From positions 40,951 through 104,950 of the forward strand of contig NZ_WNKG01000016.1 of the NCBI RefSeq assembly GCF_010119245.1: a DNA stretch of 64,000 nt, written 5' to 3'. The notes beneath the pieces were generated by a model. The model was given only the letters and a program-made list of their open reading frames with translations, was not told the DNA's origin and did not search any database. A program made the position numbers and the translations under genes. Of the stretch, positions 9,021 to 18,488 are shown in pieces. Numbering within the stretch: position 1 is the stretch's first letter; every line of letters begins with the position of its first letter. Origin of the DNA: Cyclobacterium salsum (GTDB taxonomy: Bacteria > Bacteroidota > Bacteroidia > Cytophagales > Cyclobacteriaceae).

Positions 9021-9629
9021 ATGAGTGAATCTAACGAATCCCGGTTTAAAAACACCATCAAAGATATAGATGCCGTCAATGCACAGGATCCTAATCAGGA
9101 AATGGTAAACGGCAAATCCATTGCCAAAGAATTAATATACGGCATACGCATGTCCGAGATGTTGATGGAAACCTATCCGGATGCCGAGGAAAGCTTGCGA
9201 GTGGCCGCCCGATGTCAACATATTAGCCGCTGGTCGATTCCCAGGGAGGATTACCCTATGGATAGAAAAGGATACCTGCTTTGGCGAACCAAACTCAAGC
9301 AATTTCATGGAAAAATGGCAGGTGAAATCATGTTAGCAAACGGTTATTCCCAGGAGGAAATTCGTCAAGTAGATGACTATCTCAATAAAAGAAGGCTGAA
9401 AACGGATCCTGGGGTTCAGGCACTGGAGGATGTGATCTGCCTGGTGTTTTTGAAATATTACTTTGAAGCATTTCACCAAAAACACCAGCATGAAGAACCC
9501 AAACTGATTGCCATTATTCAGAAAACCTGGAATAAAATGTCTGAAAAAGGAAGGCAAAAAGCCCTTACCCTGAACCACTCCGCTGCTGCCAATAAGGTGC
9601 TTTCAAAAGCCCTGGCCGATGAAGCCTAA
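9021..9629 (+). CDS. DUF4202 domain-containing protein
   Basis: The 202-residue soluble product matches DUF4202. Recognisable conserved stretches are AARCQHISRWSIPREDYPM at about residues 62-80, then GYLLWRTKLKQFH, and LEDVICLVFLKYYFEAF. Conserved His and Glu/Asp residues in these segments suggest a metal-dependent HD-like hydrolase, but this is inference and the function is unknown. The gene diverges from carB. It ends exactly where the convergent TIM-barrel gene ends, with no base between the two stop codons. Confidence 0.85.
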   Translation: MSESNESRFKNTIKDIDAVNAQDPNQEMVNGKSIAKELIYGIRMSEMLMETYPDAEESLRVAARCQHISRWSIPREDYPMDRKGYLLWRTKLKQFHGKMAGEIMLANGYSQEEIRQVDDYLNKRRLKTDPGVQALEDVICLVFLKYYFEAFHQKHQHEEPKLIAIIQKTWNKMSEKGRQKALTLNHSAAANKVLSKALADEA

Positions 9630-10571
9630 TCAGGACATTATTTGCCGGTAGGTCATTACATCCTTTTCGATGGCAGCTAAAATTTCCTTTTTATCCATTG
9701 TAGGAGAGGAGTCTCCATGCTCTGCCCCGCCCAGATCGTATTCTACATGGAGTATTTTGGGCAGACTTCCCGTAAACCCCTCGTGTTCCATCAGTAGCTG
9801 GAAGTTTACATTTCCTTTACCCAACGGTACATTTACGGGCTGATCCTTTTTGTTGGATGGATTGCCCCAAACAAAGTCTTTGAGGTCAAAACTTCTGATT
9901 TGATCGCTTATCAGGTGAAAGACGTTTTCGTAGGACTGGTAACCCTCTACCTGGGAATGCCTCAAGTCAAACTGCACCCCGATATGATCCGGATCAATGC
10001 CCTCCAACAGGTGGTAAATTTCCCATACCGACCCTCCGATTCTTTTCCCCGCGTGGTTTTGGTAGTGTCCGGTTACACCATGTTTGGCATGGAGTTCTGC
10101 TAACCGTCGCATCTCCCCGTTAAGCCTTTTAAGCTCCCCTACAATATCTTTTGAGGTAAATGAGAGGTACCCCATCCGGTAATCCTTTATTCCCTCTCCA
10201 GCCAGTATCCGTAGAAACTCGTCCATTTGGTTCATTTGTCTCACATTCATATCGGTGGTGAGGACCGGCCTATTCAGCCCCAGGCGCTCACTTTCAGCGA
10301 CAATAGCCGGTAATTTTTTTGATAATTCATCTTTATCAAAAAAACCATTTTTTCTAACCGGAAGGTCTATTCCCTCAAAACCCAGGGTCTTCACGGTATC
10401 CGGCAGCTCGCTGAGGGGGAGCCATTGAAGAACTTTGGTGAACAGGTAAAACGGTCCCGGTGCCCGCATGTGGGAGAAAGGCTGGGAGATCGCATTGGCA
10501 TTAACTCCGGGCAAGATCAAACCGGATCCGGCCGCCCAAAAGATTTTTTTGATGGAAGTTCTTCTTTGCAT
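9630..10571 (-). CDS. Sugar phosphate isomerase/epimerase (TIM barrel) with Tat-type signal
   Basis: The 313-residue product is a xylose-isomerase-like TIM-barrel protein. It shows LGFEGIDLPVRK, a Gln-Asn-His segment (HYQNHAGKRIGG), VQFDLRHSQVEGY, IRSFDLKDFVWG and the late LHVEYDLGG strand, all typical of COG1082 enzymes that rearrange sugars or inositols. The N-terminus MQRRTSIKKIFWAAGSG has a twin-arginine motif, so the folded protein is probably exported to the periplasm. The substrate is not determined. It converges on the DUF4202 gene with zero spacing. Confidence 0.82.
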   Translation of the reverse strand: MQRRTSIKKIFWAAGSGLILPGVNANAISQPFSHMRAPGPFYLFTKVLQWLPLSELPDTVKTLGFEGIDLPVRKNGFFDKDELSKKLPAIVAESERLGLNRPVLTTDMNVRQMNQMDEFLRILAGEGIKDYRMGYLSFTSKDIVGELKRLNGEMRRLAELHAKHGVTGHYQNHAGKRIGGSVWEIYHLLEGIDPDHIGVQFDLRHSQVEGYQSYENVFHLISDQIRSFDLKDFVWGNPSNKKDQPVNVPLGKGNVNFQLLMEHEGFTGSLPKILHVEYDLGGAEHGDSSPTMDKKEILAAIEKDVMTYRQIMS

Positions 10572-10758
10572 GTTAGGTTATTTGGCTGGAACACATTTCT
10601 AAGTGGTTCAAGGTAGGGTTTTGAGAGAATTACCGCAAGAATTTTATGATAAAATGGTCTTCTTGGCGAGGCGGAAATATAAATTTCCAAACTGCTCAAA
10701 TGGATTTGGATTTAAGAAATTCTCTCGGATAAAGCTGATGGCTATGCTAGAACTACGA

Positions 10759-11046
10759 TCAAACCAAAACGAAAAATAAAAAGGCCACCCCCAGAACCAA
10801 AACCATTTTTTTTGCTTTTTCCTTTTGAGCGGGATCCAGATTTCTCGCTCTCAGGACCAATACGGACAGGCTGATTCCTAAAAGCTGAAAGGCCAATCCA
10901 ATCCCCGTAAAATAACTGCCATAGGCGGTTCCGGGTAATTGCCAGGCAAGAAGCACCAATGGCACCATACAGAAAAGAATACCAGCCAACCCGGCTAAAA
11001 AGGAGCGGGTCAAATATGTTTCCGCCTTGTTTGTGGGTCCTTTCAT
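10759..11046 (-). CDS. Small membrane protein, translationally coupled to polX
   Basis: I do not recognise this 95-residue product. It has three hydrophobic segments: FLAGLAGILFCMVPLVLLAWQ, YFTGIGLAFQLLGISLSVLVL and the C-terminal MVLVLGVAFLFFVLV. A short basic loop (RNLDPAQKEKAKK) lies before the last. Its ATG overlaps the polX stop codon as ATGA (11043-11046), which implies coupled translation in one transcript with polX. A link to DNA repair is not supported by its sequence. Confidence 0.6.
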   Translation of the reverse strand: MKGPTNKAETYLTRSFLAGLAGILFCMVPLVLLAWQLPGTAYGSYFTGIGLAFQLLGISLSVLVLRARNLDPAQKEKAKKMVLVLGVAFLFFVLV

Positions 11047-12785
11047 AATTTATTTTTTTTGCGCGCTTCAAAATAGCGGGACAGTTCTTTTGCTGATTTG
11101 GTATTTAGGGTCATATCTTTGGTTAAACCGCCCTTTCTTCCTACGATTACCCCGTATTTCATATCATTGACTCCCTCATTTTCATGCGCATCCGGATTAA
11201 TACTCAGCGTCACTCCTTGCCCCATCGCATACCTGACCCAACGCCAATCCAGGTCAAGGCGCCAGGGATTGGCGTTGATCTCGATGACTACCTGGTAGTG
11301 CGCACAAGCATCAATGACTGCCCGATGATCAATAGGGTAGCCTTCTCGTCGAAGTAGCAATCTTCCGGTAGGGTGTCCCAGGATGGTGGTGTGAGGATTT
11401 TGAATAGCCCTAATCAATCGCTCGGTGGCCTTTTTGGAGTCCATACTTAAACCGGAATGGATGGAAGCTACGATGTAATCAAAGCTGGCCAGTACCTCTG
11501 CGGAGTAATCCAGGCTGCCATCTGGGAGGATGTCACTTTCGATGCCTTTAAAAATTCGAAAGGGAGCGAGACTGGCGTTCAGGCGGTCTATTTCTTCGTG
11601 CTGAATTCGGATCCGGTCCTCGTCCAGCCCATTGGCATAAAAGGCAGAGCGGCTATGATCCGCGATCCCCAGGTACTCGTAACCGGCGGATTTGCAGTAC
11701 GCTGCTAAATCTTCCAGTTTATTCTTACCATCACTGTAGGTCGAATGGTTGTGGAGGGGACCTTTTAAGTCCTCTAGCGTTACTAATTCGTCCAGGGAAT
11801 GATCTTGCGCCCATTCCAATTCTCCGTTTCCTTCTCGCAAGTCTGCCGGAATAGGTGGCAATCCTGCACTGGCGTAAGCTTCCTCTTCTGAGGAAAAGTT
11901 TTTTTGGTAAAAATGTTCTCCCAGGGTACTGTTCCCTTCCACCGGGTGCAGCAAGTGCGCGGGGCTGGAAGTCAGTAGGAGTTTTTTCCGAATAAATTTA
12001 TCTTTTTCGGCCAAAAGCAGGATTACCTGCAGTTCCATTTCTTTCCATTCGCCCTGCCAGCGAAATGGGCTGCACAGGCGGTCATCCCGGTGCAGCTCCT
12101 CTATTTTATCAATCTTTGTGAGGGTATCTTTTGGTCGGTCGGTTCCAATTAAAAAGGTCAGTTCCTCCACGATTTCGGCCATTTTACCGTAAGCTCCCAC
12201 TGCGGCTACGGGTTCATTTTCCAGTGCCTTTTTCAATGCAGCCATAACGAAGGCTCCTTCGGCATCAATGTCTGCATACAGCCACTTCCCCTTATTGGCA
12301 GCATTAAATTCCAGTTTCTGAATGATGCTTTCCTGGGTTTTTGCTCCAAAACCCTTGATTTTAGCCACCTGGCCCGATTGGCAAGCCTCCATCAGTTCAT
12401 GGGTAGAAGTGATTTCCAATTCCTGCCACAGGGTTTTGATCTTTTTAGGCCCCAAGCCCTTTATTTTAAGAAGTTCTAGGATTCCCGGTGGGGTCTTTTC
12501 CAGTAGTCCGTCAAGAAAGGGATGCGTTCCGCTTTCCCGGATTTGGACGATGGCTTCGGCTATGCTTTTCCCGATTCCAGGTAATTCCTGCAACTGGGCT
12601 GGATTCAGTTTTTCCAGGGATACCCCTTCCCTTTCAATTCCGGTGATAGCGGACTGGTACCCCCTGATTTTGAAGGCGTTCTCCTCGTGCAGTTCCATTA
12701 ACTGCATGGTAAGCTGCAACGTTTTGACGATTTCTTTGTTATTCAAGGCTTGGTTGGTTCTGATGGCTTCGCTACAAATGTCCAC
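11043..12785 (-). CDS. polX: PolX-family protein with degenerate polymerase site and intact PHP nuclease domain
   Basis: The 580-residue product has the PolX layout. Helix-hairpin-helix segments come first (LQELPGIGKSIAEAI near 65-80, IKGLGPKKIKTLW near 108-120, IKGFGAKTQESI near 143-155), then the nucleotidyltransferase region, then a C-terminal PHP domain from about residue 345. The PHP metal ligands are present: LHNHSTYSDG, ADHS, SIHSG, GHPTGR and NPDAHE. In the polymerase region the usual GS-x-RR and DID signature is replaced by GAYGK...EEL (residues 197-209), so the catalytic aspartates appear missing. The protein is probably a PHP phosphoesterase or exonuclease on DNA rather than an active polymerase. 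Confidence 0.88.
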   Translation of the reverse strand: MDICSEAIRTNQALNNKEIVKTLQLTMQLMELHEENAFKIRGYQSAITGIEREGVSLEKLNPAQLQELPGIGKSIAEAIVQIRESGTHPFLDGLLEKTPPGILELLKIKGLGPKKIKTLWQELEITSTHELMEACQSGQVAKIKGFGAKTQESIIQKLEFNAANKGKWLYADIDAEGAFVMAALKKALENEPVAAVGAYGKMAEIVEELTFLIGTDRPKDTLTKIDKIEELHRDDRLCSPFRWQGEWKEMELQVILLLAEKDKFIRKKLLLTSSPAHLLHPVEGNSTLGEHFYQKNFSSEEEAYASAGLPPIPADLREGNGELEWAQDHSLDELVTLEDLKGPLHNHSTYSDGKNKLEDLAAYCKSAGYEYLGIADHSRSAFYANGLDEDRIRIQHEEIDRLNASLAPFRIFKGIESDILPDGSLDYSAEVLASFDYIVASIHSGLSMDSKKATERLIRAIQNPHTTILGHPTGRLLLRREGYPIDHRAVIDACAHYQVVIEINANPWRLDLDWRWVRYAMGQGVTLSINPDAHENEGVNDMKYGVIVGRKGGLTKDMTLNTKSAKELSRYFEARKKNKL

Positions 12786-13072
12786 AATATTTGTTTTAAA
12801 ATAAAATCAATAGTCTTAACTTAAGAGGGATTTTAAAACACCAGGGAGGAGATTTCGCCTAATTTATGGATGGATTAACAATAAGCCCGTTTCTATTCTA
12901 ACCTCATTGGCTTTTCACAGGTTTAACGAAATGGTTTGATTCGGAATGTGGAAAATACCAATAATAGTGAATTCAGAAGAATGGGTTTGTGTTTAACAGG
13001 ATAAATAGGTTGTTGAATCCTTAGAAAATTAATAATCGCCAACGTGCTGAAATGTAGCATAAACCTACTTAT

Positions 13073-14662
13073 ATGAATAGTCGTTTTCTCGTTATTTTCC
13101 TTGCTCTCCTGTCGTGGAGCTCTTATACGATAGCTCAGGTACAGTTTACCCAACGTCTGGAAGTAGATACCCGATGGTCGGAAGACGATTTTTTTGTGTT
13201 GCCAAGGGAAAATGGAATGGTGGCGTTTCGAATGAAATCAGAAACCACTTATGGAGGTAAAAATATTTTCGAGTATGTGGTGGGCGATTTTCAGTTAAGG
13301 GCAGATTCGCCCAGGCAGATAAAGCTAGAGGGATTTTATGAACTGGTGGGATTTGACCTGGATGGGGATTTTCTGTACGTATTGTTTAATAAAGGCTCCC
13401 AATACGGTTCTGAAAAAGCCATTTTTGAGATTAATTTGGAAAACCAAACGATGCAGGAGTTAGAGCTGAATAGTATCCTGGAAATGGAATTGCAGGATTT
13501 CCTGGTCTTTAATAAACAGGCGGTTTTCATGGGCAAATATGACTACCGCCCCGTTATTCAAATTTTCGATATATTGAGTGAAGAGGTGATTACGGTACCG
13601 GGGCTATTTGAAAAAGATGCGAAAATTTTACAGATGAGAAAAGCCCCTGAGTTAAATGTGTTTGACGTGGTGATCAGCAGTCGGGATTTTTACAAAAAAA
13701 AGATCGTCTCCATTCTTACGTTTGACATCAATGGCAACAAACTACGGGAAGTTACCATCGACGAGTTGGGAGACCCCTCAATGGAAATTGTGGAGGGATT
13801 ACTTACTTCCTCTCATCAATACAAACAAGCACTTATAGGGCCCTACGGATTGAGAAAAAAGGAAGCCTACCAGGGACTGTATTTTACGAAAATCAATGAA
13901 TTTGGAGAATACGAAAACAAATTTTACTCCGTTTCTGATTTTGAAAATTTTTTCAACTACTTGCCGGAGAAAGCCAGGGAGCGCAAACTCAGGAGGGTAG
14001 AAAGAAACCTGGATCGAGGGAAACAGATACCCATACGAAACGTGGTAGTCACCCGGGAAATCAATAGCTCGGACGGGTACTACCTGGTTTACAACGACCA
14101 TTTTATTTCCTCTTCTTCCCGTTACATTCCCAGAGACGGCATGTATGCCAGTAATTTTTACCGTCTAAATCCCATGATGGGCGGCTACGGGGGATTATAC
14201 AACCCTCTTTGGATGGATCCCCGATTCAGGAGTAGTCAGGTAAGTAATCAGTACAAATACCTTGCGGCTCAGTTTATTTTATTCGATGAGGAGGGGAATA
14301 TCGTTTGGGACAACAGCCTGGATCTGGATAGCGATAGCAAAACCAGACCGGTAAAATATGGGGAAATCAGCTTTGATGGAAGAAGCCTGTTTTACATGTA
14401 TTTGGACGAGGAGATGTTGATGTTAAGCCAGATAAAGGATGGCGAGGTAGTTATCGAAAACGAGCCCTTTGAATTGGAATTAATCGATGAAAATGAACGA
14501 ATTGCCGATACCAAAGAAAATAGCCTGCAGTTACTGTGGTGGTATGATGATTACTACTTGCTGAGTGGAAAGCAGCGAATCCGTTATCAAGGGGAAGATG
14601 GGAGAGCTGAAAGCAGGGAAGTCAACTTTTTCACAAAAATTAAAGTAGAGGATTTCATTTAA
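13073..14662 (+). CDS. Secreted or periplasmic protein of unknown function
   Basis: I do not recognise this 529-residue product. It has a clear signal peptide (FLVIFLALLSWSSYTIA, then Q). The body is rich in short beta-type segments with aspartate and aromatic residues (FFVLPRENGMVAF, GFDLDGDFLYVLF, DGRSLFYMYLDEEMLML, LQLLWWYDDYYLLSGKQ), which suggests a beta-propeller-like fold. A basic segment (RERKLRRVERNLDRGK) near residues 303-318 interrupts it. It precedes pyrR by 50 bases, but a TATATTTG box overlaps the junction, so pyrR may have its own promoter. The upstream gap 12786-13072 shows no clear element. Confidence 0.6.
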   Translation: MNSRFLVIFLALLSWSSYTIAQVQFTQRLEVDTRWSEDDFFVLPRENGMVAFRMKSETTYGGKNIFEYVVGDFQLRADSPRQIKLEGFYELVGFDLDGDFLYVLFNKGSQYGSEKAIFEINLENQTMQELELNSILEMELQDFLVFNKQAVFMGKYDYRPVIQIFDILSEEVITVPGLFEKDAKILQMRKAPELNVFDVVISSRDFYKKKIVSILTFDINGNKLREVTIDELGDPSMEIVEGLLTSSHQYKQALIGPYGLRKKEAYQGLYFTKINEFGEYENKFYSVSDFENFFNYLPEKARERKLRRVERNLDRGKQIPIRNVVVTREINSSDGYYLVYNDHFISSSSRYIPRDGMYASNFYRLNPMMGGYGGLYNPLWMDPRFRSSQVSNQYKYLAAQFILFDEEGNIVWDNSLDLDSDSKTRPVKYGEISFDGRSLFYMYLDEEMLMLSQIKDGEVVIENEPFELELIDENERIADTKENSLQLLWWYDDYYLLSGKQRIRYQGEDGRAESREVNFFTKIKVEDFI

Positions 14663-14689
14663 GGCGGGAAGGCTCATGCAAATAATCCC

Positions 14690-14697
14690 TATATTTG
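14690..14697 (+). promoter_or_regulatory. Candidate -7 promoter box for pyrR-pyrB
   Basis: TATATTTG fits the Bacteroidota -7 consensus and lies 16 bases before the pyrR ATG. The leader would be only about 10 bases long, leaving no room for a PyrR-binding attenuator ahead of pyrR. Confidence 0.45.
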
Positions 14698-14712
14698 CTC
14701 CAAATTTCAATC

Positions 14713-15258
14713 ATGCAGAAGAGACTTGTTCTTGACCAAACGCAGCTATCCATTACCATCAGTAGGTTTTGTCATCAATTGATAGAAAACCATGATGACT
14801 TTGAAAATACGGTACTTCTGGGGCTCCAGCCCAGGGGGGCATTGGTGCTGGATAGAATCATCCAACGCATGCAGGAAATCCAACAGGTTTCGCTGAGATA
14901 TGGTCACCTGGATGCCACTTTTCACCGGGATGATTTCAGGAGAAGGGATCTTCCGCTGAAAGCAAACGAGACGAAGATCGATTTTTTGATAGAAAATAAG
15001 AAGGTGATTTTGGTAGACGATGTACTCTACAAGGGAAGATCCGTAAGGGCAGCCATGGATGCCATGATTGCCTTTGGGCGCCCACAGAAGGTAGAATTAA
15101 TGGTTTTGATTGACCGGAAATATACCCGTGATTTCCCCATCAAGCCCGATTATTTTGGCCGTCAGGTCAATACACTTGAAAGTCAGTATGTGAGTGTCGA
15201 GTGGCAGTCTCAAGGATATCCTGAAGATGCCATTTGGATCACTGAAAAGGAACAATAA
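14713..15258 (+). CDS. pyrR: PyrR-like phosphoribosyltransferase / pyrimidine regulator
   Basis: The 181-residue product has the type I phosphoribosyltransferase fold. The PRPP loop is VILVDDVLYKGRSVRAA (residues 98-114), and the early segment LGLQPRGALVLDRI and later LMVLIDRKYTRDFPIKPDY match PyrR. Such proteins have uracil phosphoribosyltransferase activity and, in Gram-positive bacteria, bind pyr mRNA. I chose the ATG at 14713 over an upstream TTG because it begins at the family's usual MQKRxxL position. It is followed 7 bases after its stop by pyrB, so the two form an operon. RNA-binding regulation is not shown here. Confidence 0.88.
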   Translation: MQKRLVLDQTQLSITISRFCHQLIENHDDFENTVLLGLQPRGALVLDRIIQRMQEIQQVSLRYGHLDATFHRDDFRRRDLPLKANETKIDFLIENKKVILVDDVLYKGRSVRAAMDAMIAFGRPQKVELMVLIDRKYTRDFPIKPDYFGRQVNTLESQYVSVEWQSQGYPEDAIWITEKEQ

Positions 15259-15265
15259 CAGCCCT

Positions 15266-16189
15266 ATGCAGCAGCTCAGCACCAGACATTTACTAGGGAT
15301 AAAAAATCTCAACCAGGAGGATATTCAGTTGATTTTTGAAACGGCAGATAGTTTTAAAGAAGTGCTGAACCGACCTATTAAAAAAGTACCCTCGCTCCGG
15401 GACATCACCATCGCCAATGTTTTTTTTGAAAACTCAACCCGTACCAAACTGTCCTTTGAACTGGCCGAAAAAAGGCTTTCCGCCGATGTGGTCAATTTTG
15501 CTTCCGGGAGTAGTTCGGTGAAAAAGGGAGAAACGCTTATCGATACGGTAAATAATATTCTGGCTATGAAAGTGGACATGGTGGTCATGCGGCATTCCAG
15601 TCCCGGGGCACCCCATTTCCTGTCCAGGCATATCCGGGCAAATATTGTGAATGCGGGAGACGGTACGCACGAGCACCCCACCCAGGCTTTGTTGGATGCC
15701 TTTTCTATCCGGGAGAAATTAGGCGATGTGGCAGGAAAGAAAGTCGCCATTATCGGAGATATTCTTCATTCCAGAGTGGCTTTGTCCAATATTTTCTGCC
15801 TGCAAAAACTAGGAGCAGAGGTGATGGTTTGCGGACCTGCTACCCTGCTGCCGAAATACATTCGGGATCTTGGCGTTCAGGTAGAGCAGGAAGTGTTTAA
15901 AGCACTTCAGTGGTGTGATGTAGCCAATGTATTAAGGATTCAGTTAGAAAGACAACAAATAAAATATTTTCCTTCGTTAAGAGAATATTCATTATACTAC
16001 GGAGTGAACAAGAAACTGCTGAACCGGCTTGATAAAGAAATCGTCATTATGCATCCCGGCCCTATCAATAGAGGAGTGGAGCTGAATTCAGACGTAGCCG
16101 ATTCGGAGCATTCCATTATCCTACAACAGGTAGAAAACGGAGTAGCGATACGAATGGCAGTATTGTATCTTTTGGCCGGACTGAAGTAG
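15266..16189 (+). CDS. pyrB: Aspartate carbamoyltransferase catalytic subunit
   Basis: The 307-residue product joins carbamoyl phosphate to aspartate, the committed step of UMP synthesis. The carbamoyl-phosphate loop FENSTRTKLSFE lies at residues 54-65, with STRT at 57-60. A second site motif (SSVKKGETL) follows, then HEHPTQALLDAF and the C-terminal MHPGPINRGVEL. The length fits the catalytic chain. I chose the ATG at 15266, which gives the normal N-terminus. No pyrI regulatory chain is present in the window. It is cotranscribed with pyrR. Confidence 0.95.
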   Translation: MQQLSTRHLLGIKNLNQEDIQLIFETADSFKEVLNRPIKKVPSLRDITIANVFFENSTRTKLSFELAEKRLSADVVNFASGSSSVKKGETLIDTVNNILAMKVDMVVMRHSSPGAPHFLSRHIRANIVNAGDGTHEHPTQALLDAFSIREKLGDVAGKKVAIIGDILHSRVALSNIFCLQKLGAEVMVCGPATLLPKYIRDLGVQVEQEVFKALQWCDVANVLRIQLERQQIKYFPSLREYSLYYGVNKKLLNRLDKEIVIMHPGPINRGVELNSDVADSEHSIILQQVENGVAIRMAVLYLLAGLK

Positions 16190-16219
16190 TCGGTTTCATC
16201 CGGTACGGACCCTATTTAT

Positions 16220-16227
16220 TACCTTTG
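16220..16227 (+). promoter_or_regulatory. Candidate -7 promoter box for cystathionine beta-synthase
   Basis: TACCTTTG matches the Bacteroidota -7 element and lies 53 bases upstream of the start codon, in the gap after pyrB. Confidence 0.4.
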
Positions 16228-16280
16228 AGTCTATATGGCTGGCTCTTTTTTGTTAAATTGCTTTAAAAAAATACAAGTGC

Positions 16281-17648
16281 ATGATTTATAACTCGATCAT
16301 AGATACTATTGGGAATACCCCCTTGATCCGTTTGAATAAGATTAATAAGGGAATAGCAGGGGAGATATTGGTGAAAGTGGAATATTTCAATCCCGGGAAC
16401 TCTATGAAAGACCGGATGGCAATAAAAATGGTGGAGGATGCTGAAAAAGAGGGTATTCTAAAGCCTGGGGGGACCATAATTGAAGGAACCAGTGGAAACA
16501 CCGGGATGGGACTGGCGCTGGCAGGCATAGCCAAAGGCTACAAATGCATATTTACGATGGCTGACAAGCAATCCAAGGAAAAAATTGATATTTTGAGAGC
16601 TGTAGGGGCGGAGGTGATTGTATGCCCGACCAATGTCGCTCCGGATGACCCAAGATCGTATTATGCCGTCGCCAGGAAACTGAATGAGGACATTCCCAAC
16701 TCCTTTTATCCCAATCAGTATGATAATCTTTCCAACTGGAAGGCTCACTACGAAACCACCGGTCCGGAAATCTGGAAGGATACCGAAGGTAAGATCACCC
16801 ATTTCGTTGCTGGCGTAGGGACCGGGGGGTCCATGTCAGGATCTTCCAAATACCTGAAGGAGCAAAATAAGGAAATGGTTTCCATCGGGATTGATACTTA
16901 TGGTTCGGTATTTAAGAAATACAAAGAGACGGGGGAGTTTGACGAAAATGAAGTTTACCCGTATATGACGGAGGGAATAGGGGAAGATATTTTGCCCAAG
17001 AACGTTGATTTTTCAGTTATTGATCATTTTATCAAGGTTACGGATAAGGATGCGGCCGTCATGACCCGTCGGCTTTCCAGGGAAGAGGGGCTATTTGTGG
17101 GCTGGTCCTGCGGTTCCGCTGTTCATGGAGCATTGGAATATGCCCGAGAAAATCTAAAAAAGGGGGATGTGATGGTAGTGTTACTCCCCGATCATGGTAC
17201 GCGGTATTTGGGGAAAGTCTACAATGATGATTGGATGAGGAACCACGGATTTTTGGAGGATAAAGCCTATGGTACTGCCAGAGATATCGTAGCGGGCAGA
17301 AATGAAGCCTATCAGCTCGTAGTGGTCCGCAAAGAAGATAAAATCAGGGATGCGATTGCCCTTATGAATGAAAAAAGTGTTTCCCAGATTCCGGTGATGG
17401 AGGATGGGCAGGTAATAGGAAGCCTGACCGATAATAAGCTGCTGCTTAAAATTATTGAAAATCCGGAGATCAAGGATGCCTCGGTAGAAAAAGTGATGGA
17501 AGACTCCATGCATTTTGTGGCGTTGGACAGCACCCTGGACGTGCTTTCGTCCATGGTAGAAAAAGAAAAGGCCGTGTTGGTGAGGGATGAAGCCCACCGG
17601 GTCCATATCATCACGAAGCATGACATACTGGAAGCAATCACCCGATAG
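16281..17648 (+). CDS. Cystathionine beta-synthase with C-terminal CBS domain pair
   Basis: The 455-residue product is a PLP enzyme of the cystathionine beta-synthase / cysteine synthase group that condenses serine (or O-acetylserine) with a thiol. The PLP lysine is Lys43 in NPGNSMKDRMA, and the phosphate loop is EGTSGNTGMG near residue 68. GVGTGGSMSG and VGWSCGSAV follow. From about residue 330 come two CBS motifs (IRDAIALMNEKSVSQIPVMEDGQVIGSLTDN and VEKVMEDSMHFVALDSTLD), which in relatives bind adenosyl ligands and tune activity. Substrate preference between serine and O-acetylserine is not settled by sequence. Confidence 0.9.
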   Translation: MIYNSIIDTIGNTPLIRLNKINKGIAGEILVKVEYFNPGNSMKDRMAIKMVEDAEKEGILKPGGTIIEGTSGNTGMGLALAGIAKGYKCIFTMADKQSKEKIDILRAVGAEVIVCPTNVAPDDPRSYYAVARKLNEDIPNSFYPNQYDNLSNWKAHYETTGPEIWKDTEGKITHFVAGVGTGGSMSGSSKYLKEQNKEMVSIGIDTYGSVFKKYKETGEFDENEVYPYMTEGIGEDILPKNVDFSVIDHFIKVTDKDAAVMTRRLSREEGLFVGWSCGSAVHGALEYARENLKKGDVMVVLLPDHGTRYLGKVYNDDWMRNHGFLEDKAYGTARDIVAGRNEAYQLVVVRKEDKIRDAIALMNEKSVSQIPVMEDGQVIGSLTDNKLLLKIIENPEIKDASVEKVMEDSMHFVALDSTLDVLSSMVEKEKAVLVRDEAHRVHIITKHDILEAITR

Positions 17649-17688
17649 CATTACGCATTACATAAAAAAACCAAATTAGGATAAAAAA

Positions 17689-18348
17689 ATGGACAAAAAC
17701 CACCTGGAATCAATTATTGCGAAGCCCTATGAATTTGACATAAAGGAGGCTTTCATTCAGGGCTGGGAAACTTTTAAGAAAGTAAAAGTATATTCCATTT
17801 TGTTCACCCTGCTAATATTATCCATCCAATTTTTTTTCATGGTTTATGCCAGGGATTTTTTGTTCGTTTTCTCGTTATTTATGGCAGGCCCTCTTTTTGC
17901 TGGGTTTTACCTGGTAGCCAATAAGGTTAGTTTGAATGAAACAGTGAATTACCCGGATTTTTTTAAAGGCTTTGGGTATTATATTCCTGTTATATTGGTT
18001 TGGATTATTGGTCAGTTTTTGACGGTGTTGGGCCTATTTGCCCTGTTGGTACCTGGAATTTACCTGATGGTGGCCTATATGTTTGGGGTACTGATCAGTA
18101 TTTTTGCCGGATTGGATTTCTGGAATTCGCTTGAATACAGCAGGAAAATAATCCACAAGCAATGGATGAATTTTTTCGTTTTTGGATTAATATTGGCTAT
18201 TGGTAATATTGCCGGAGCATTTCTTTTTGGCATAGGATTGGTGGTGACGGTGCCGGTAACGTATTATGCTATTTACCATGTATTTGAGTCCATTACGCAG
18301 CAATCCACCACCGACGAAGTAGCTGAGGAAAACCTGATTTCCCCCTAA
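17689..18348 (+). CDS. Multi-pass membrane protein of unknown function
   Basis: I cannot name this 219-residue product. A cytoplasmic-looking start (FDIKEAFIQGWETFKK) is followed by five or so hydrophobic segments, including VYSILFTLLILSIQFFFMVYA, FSLFMAGPLFAGFYLVA and LFALLVPGIYLMVAYMFGVLI. The pattern of a G-W segment, GPLFAGFY and VPGIYLMVAYMF is seen in conserved bacterial membrane proteins of unassigned role. The gene follows the cystathionine beta-synthase gene by 40 bases in the same direction and may be read through from it. Confidence 0.65.
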   Translation: MDKNHLESIIAKPYEFDIKEAFIQGWETFKKVKVYSILFTLLILSIQFFFMVYARDFLFVFSLFMAGPLFAGFYLVANKVSLNETVNYPDFFKGFGYYIPVILVWIIGQFLTVLGLFALLVPGIYLMVAYMFGVLISIFAGLDFWNSLEYSRKIIHKQWMNFFVFGLILAIGNIAGAFLFGIGLVVTVPVTYYAIYHVFESITQQSTTDEVAEENLISP

Positions 18349-18488
18349 TGAAATCGTAAGCGTAATAATGGAGAGCGCGTATAAAACCAGCTTCATTTTC
18401 AGGCTGTTAAATACAAAAATCCGCATTTTATGGTTACATTTAAGCCCTTCTGTACGACAAAGGTCACTAGTGCTTCGTTTAATTAGCC

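Noticed and set aside
14698..14712. PyrR-dependent attenuator ahead of pyrR
   Set aside because: The space between the likely promoter and the ATG is too short for a leader with alternative hairpins.
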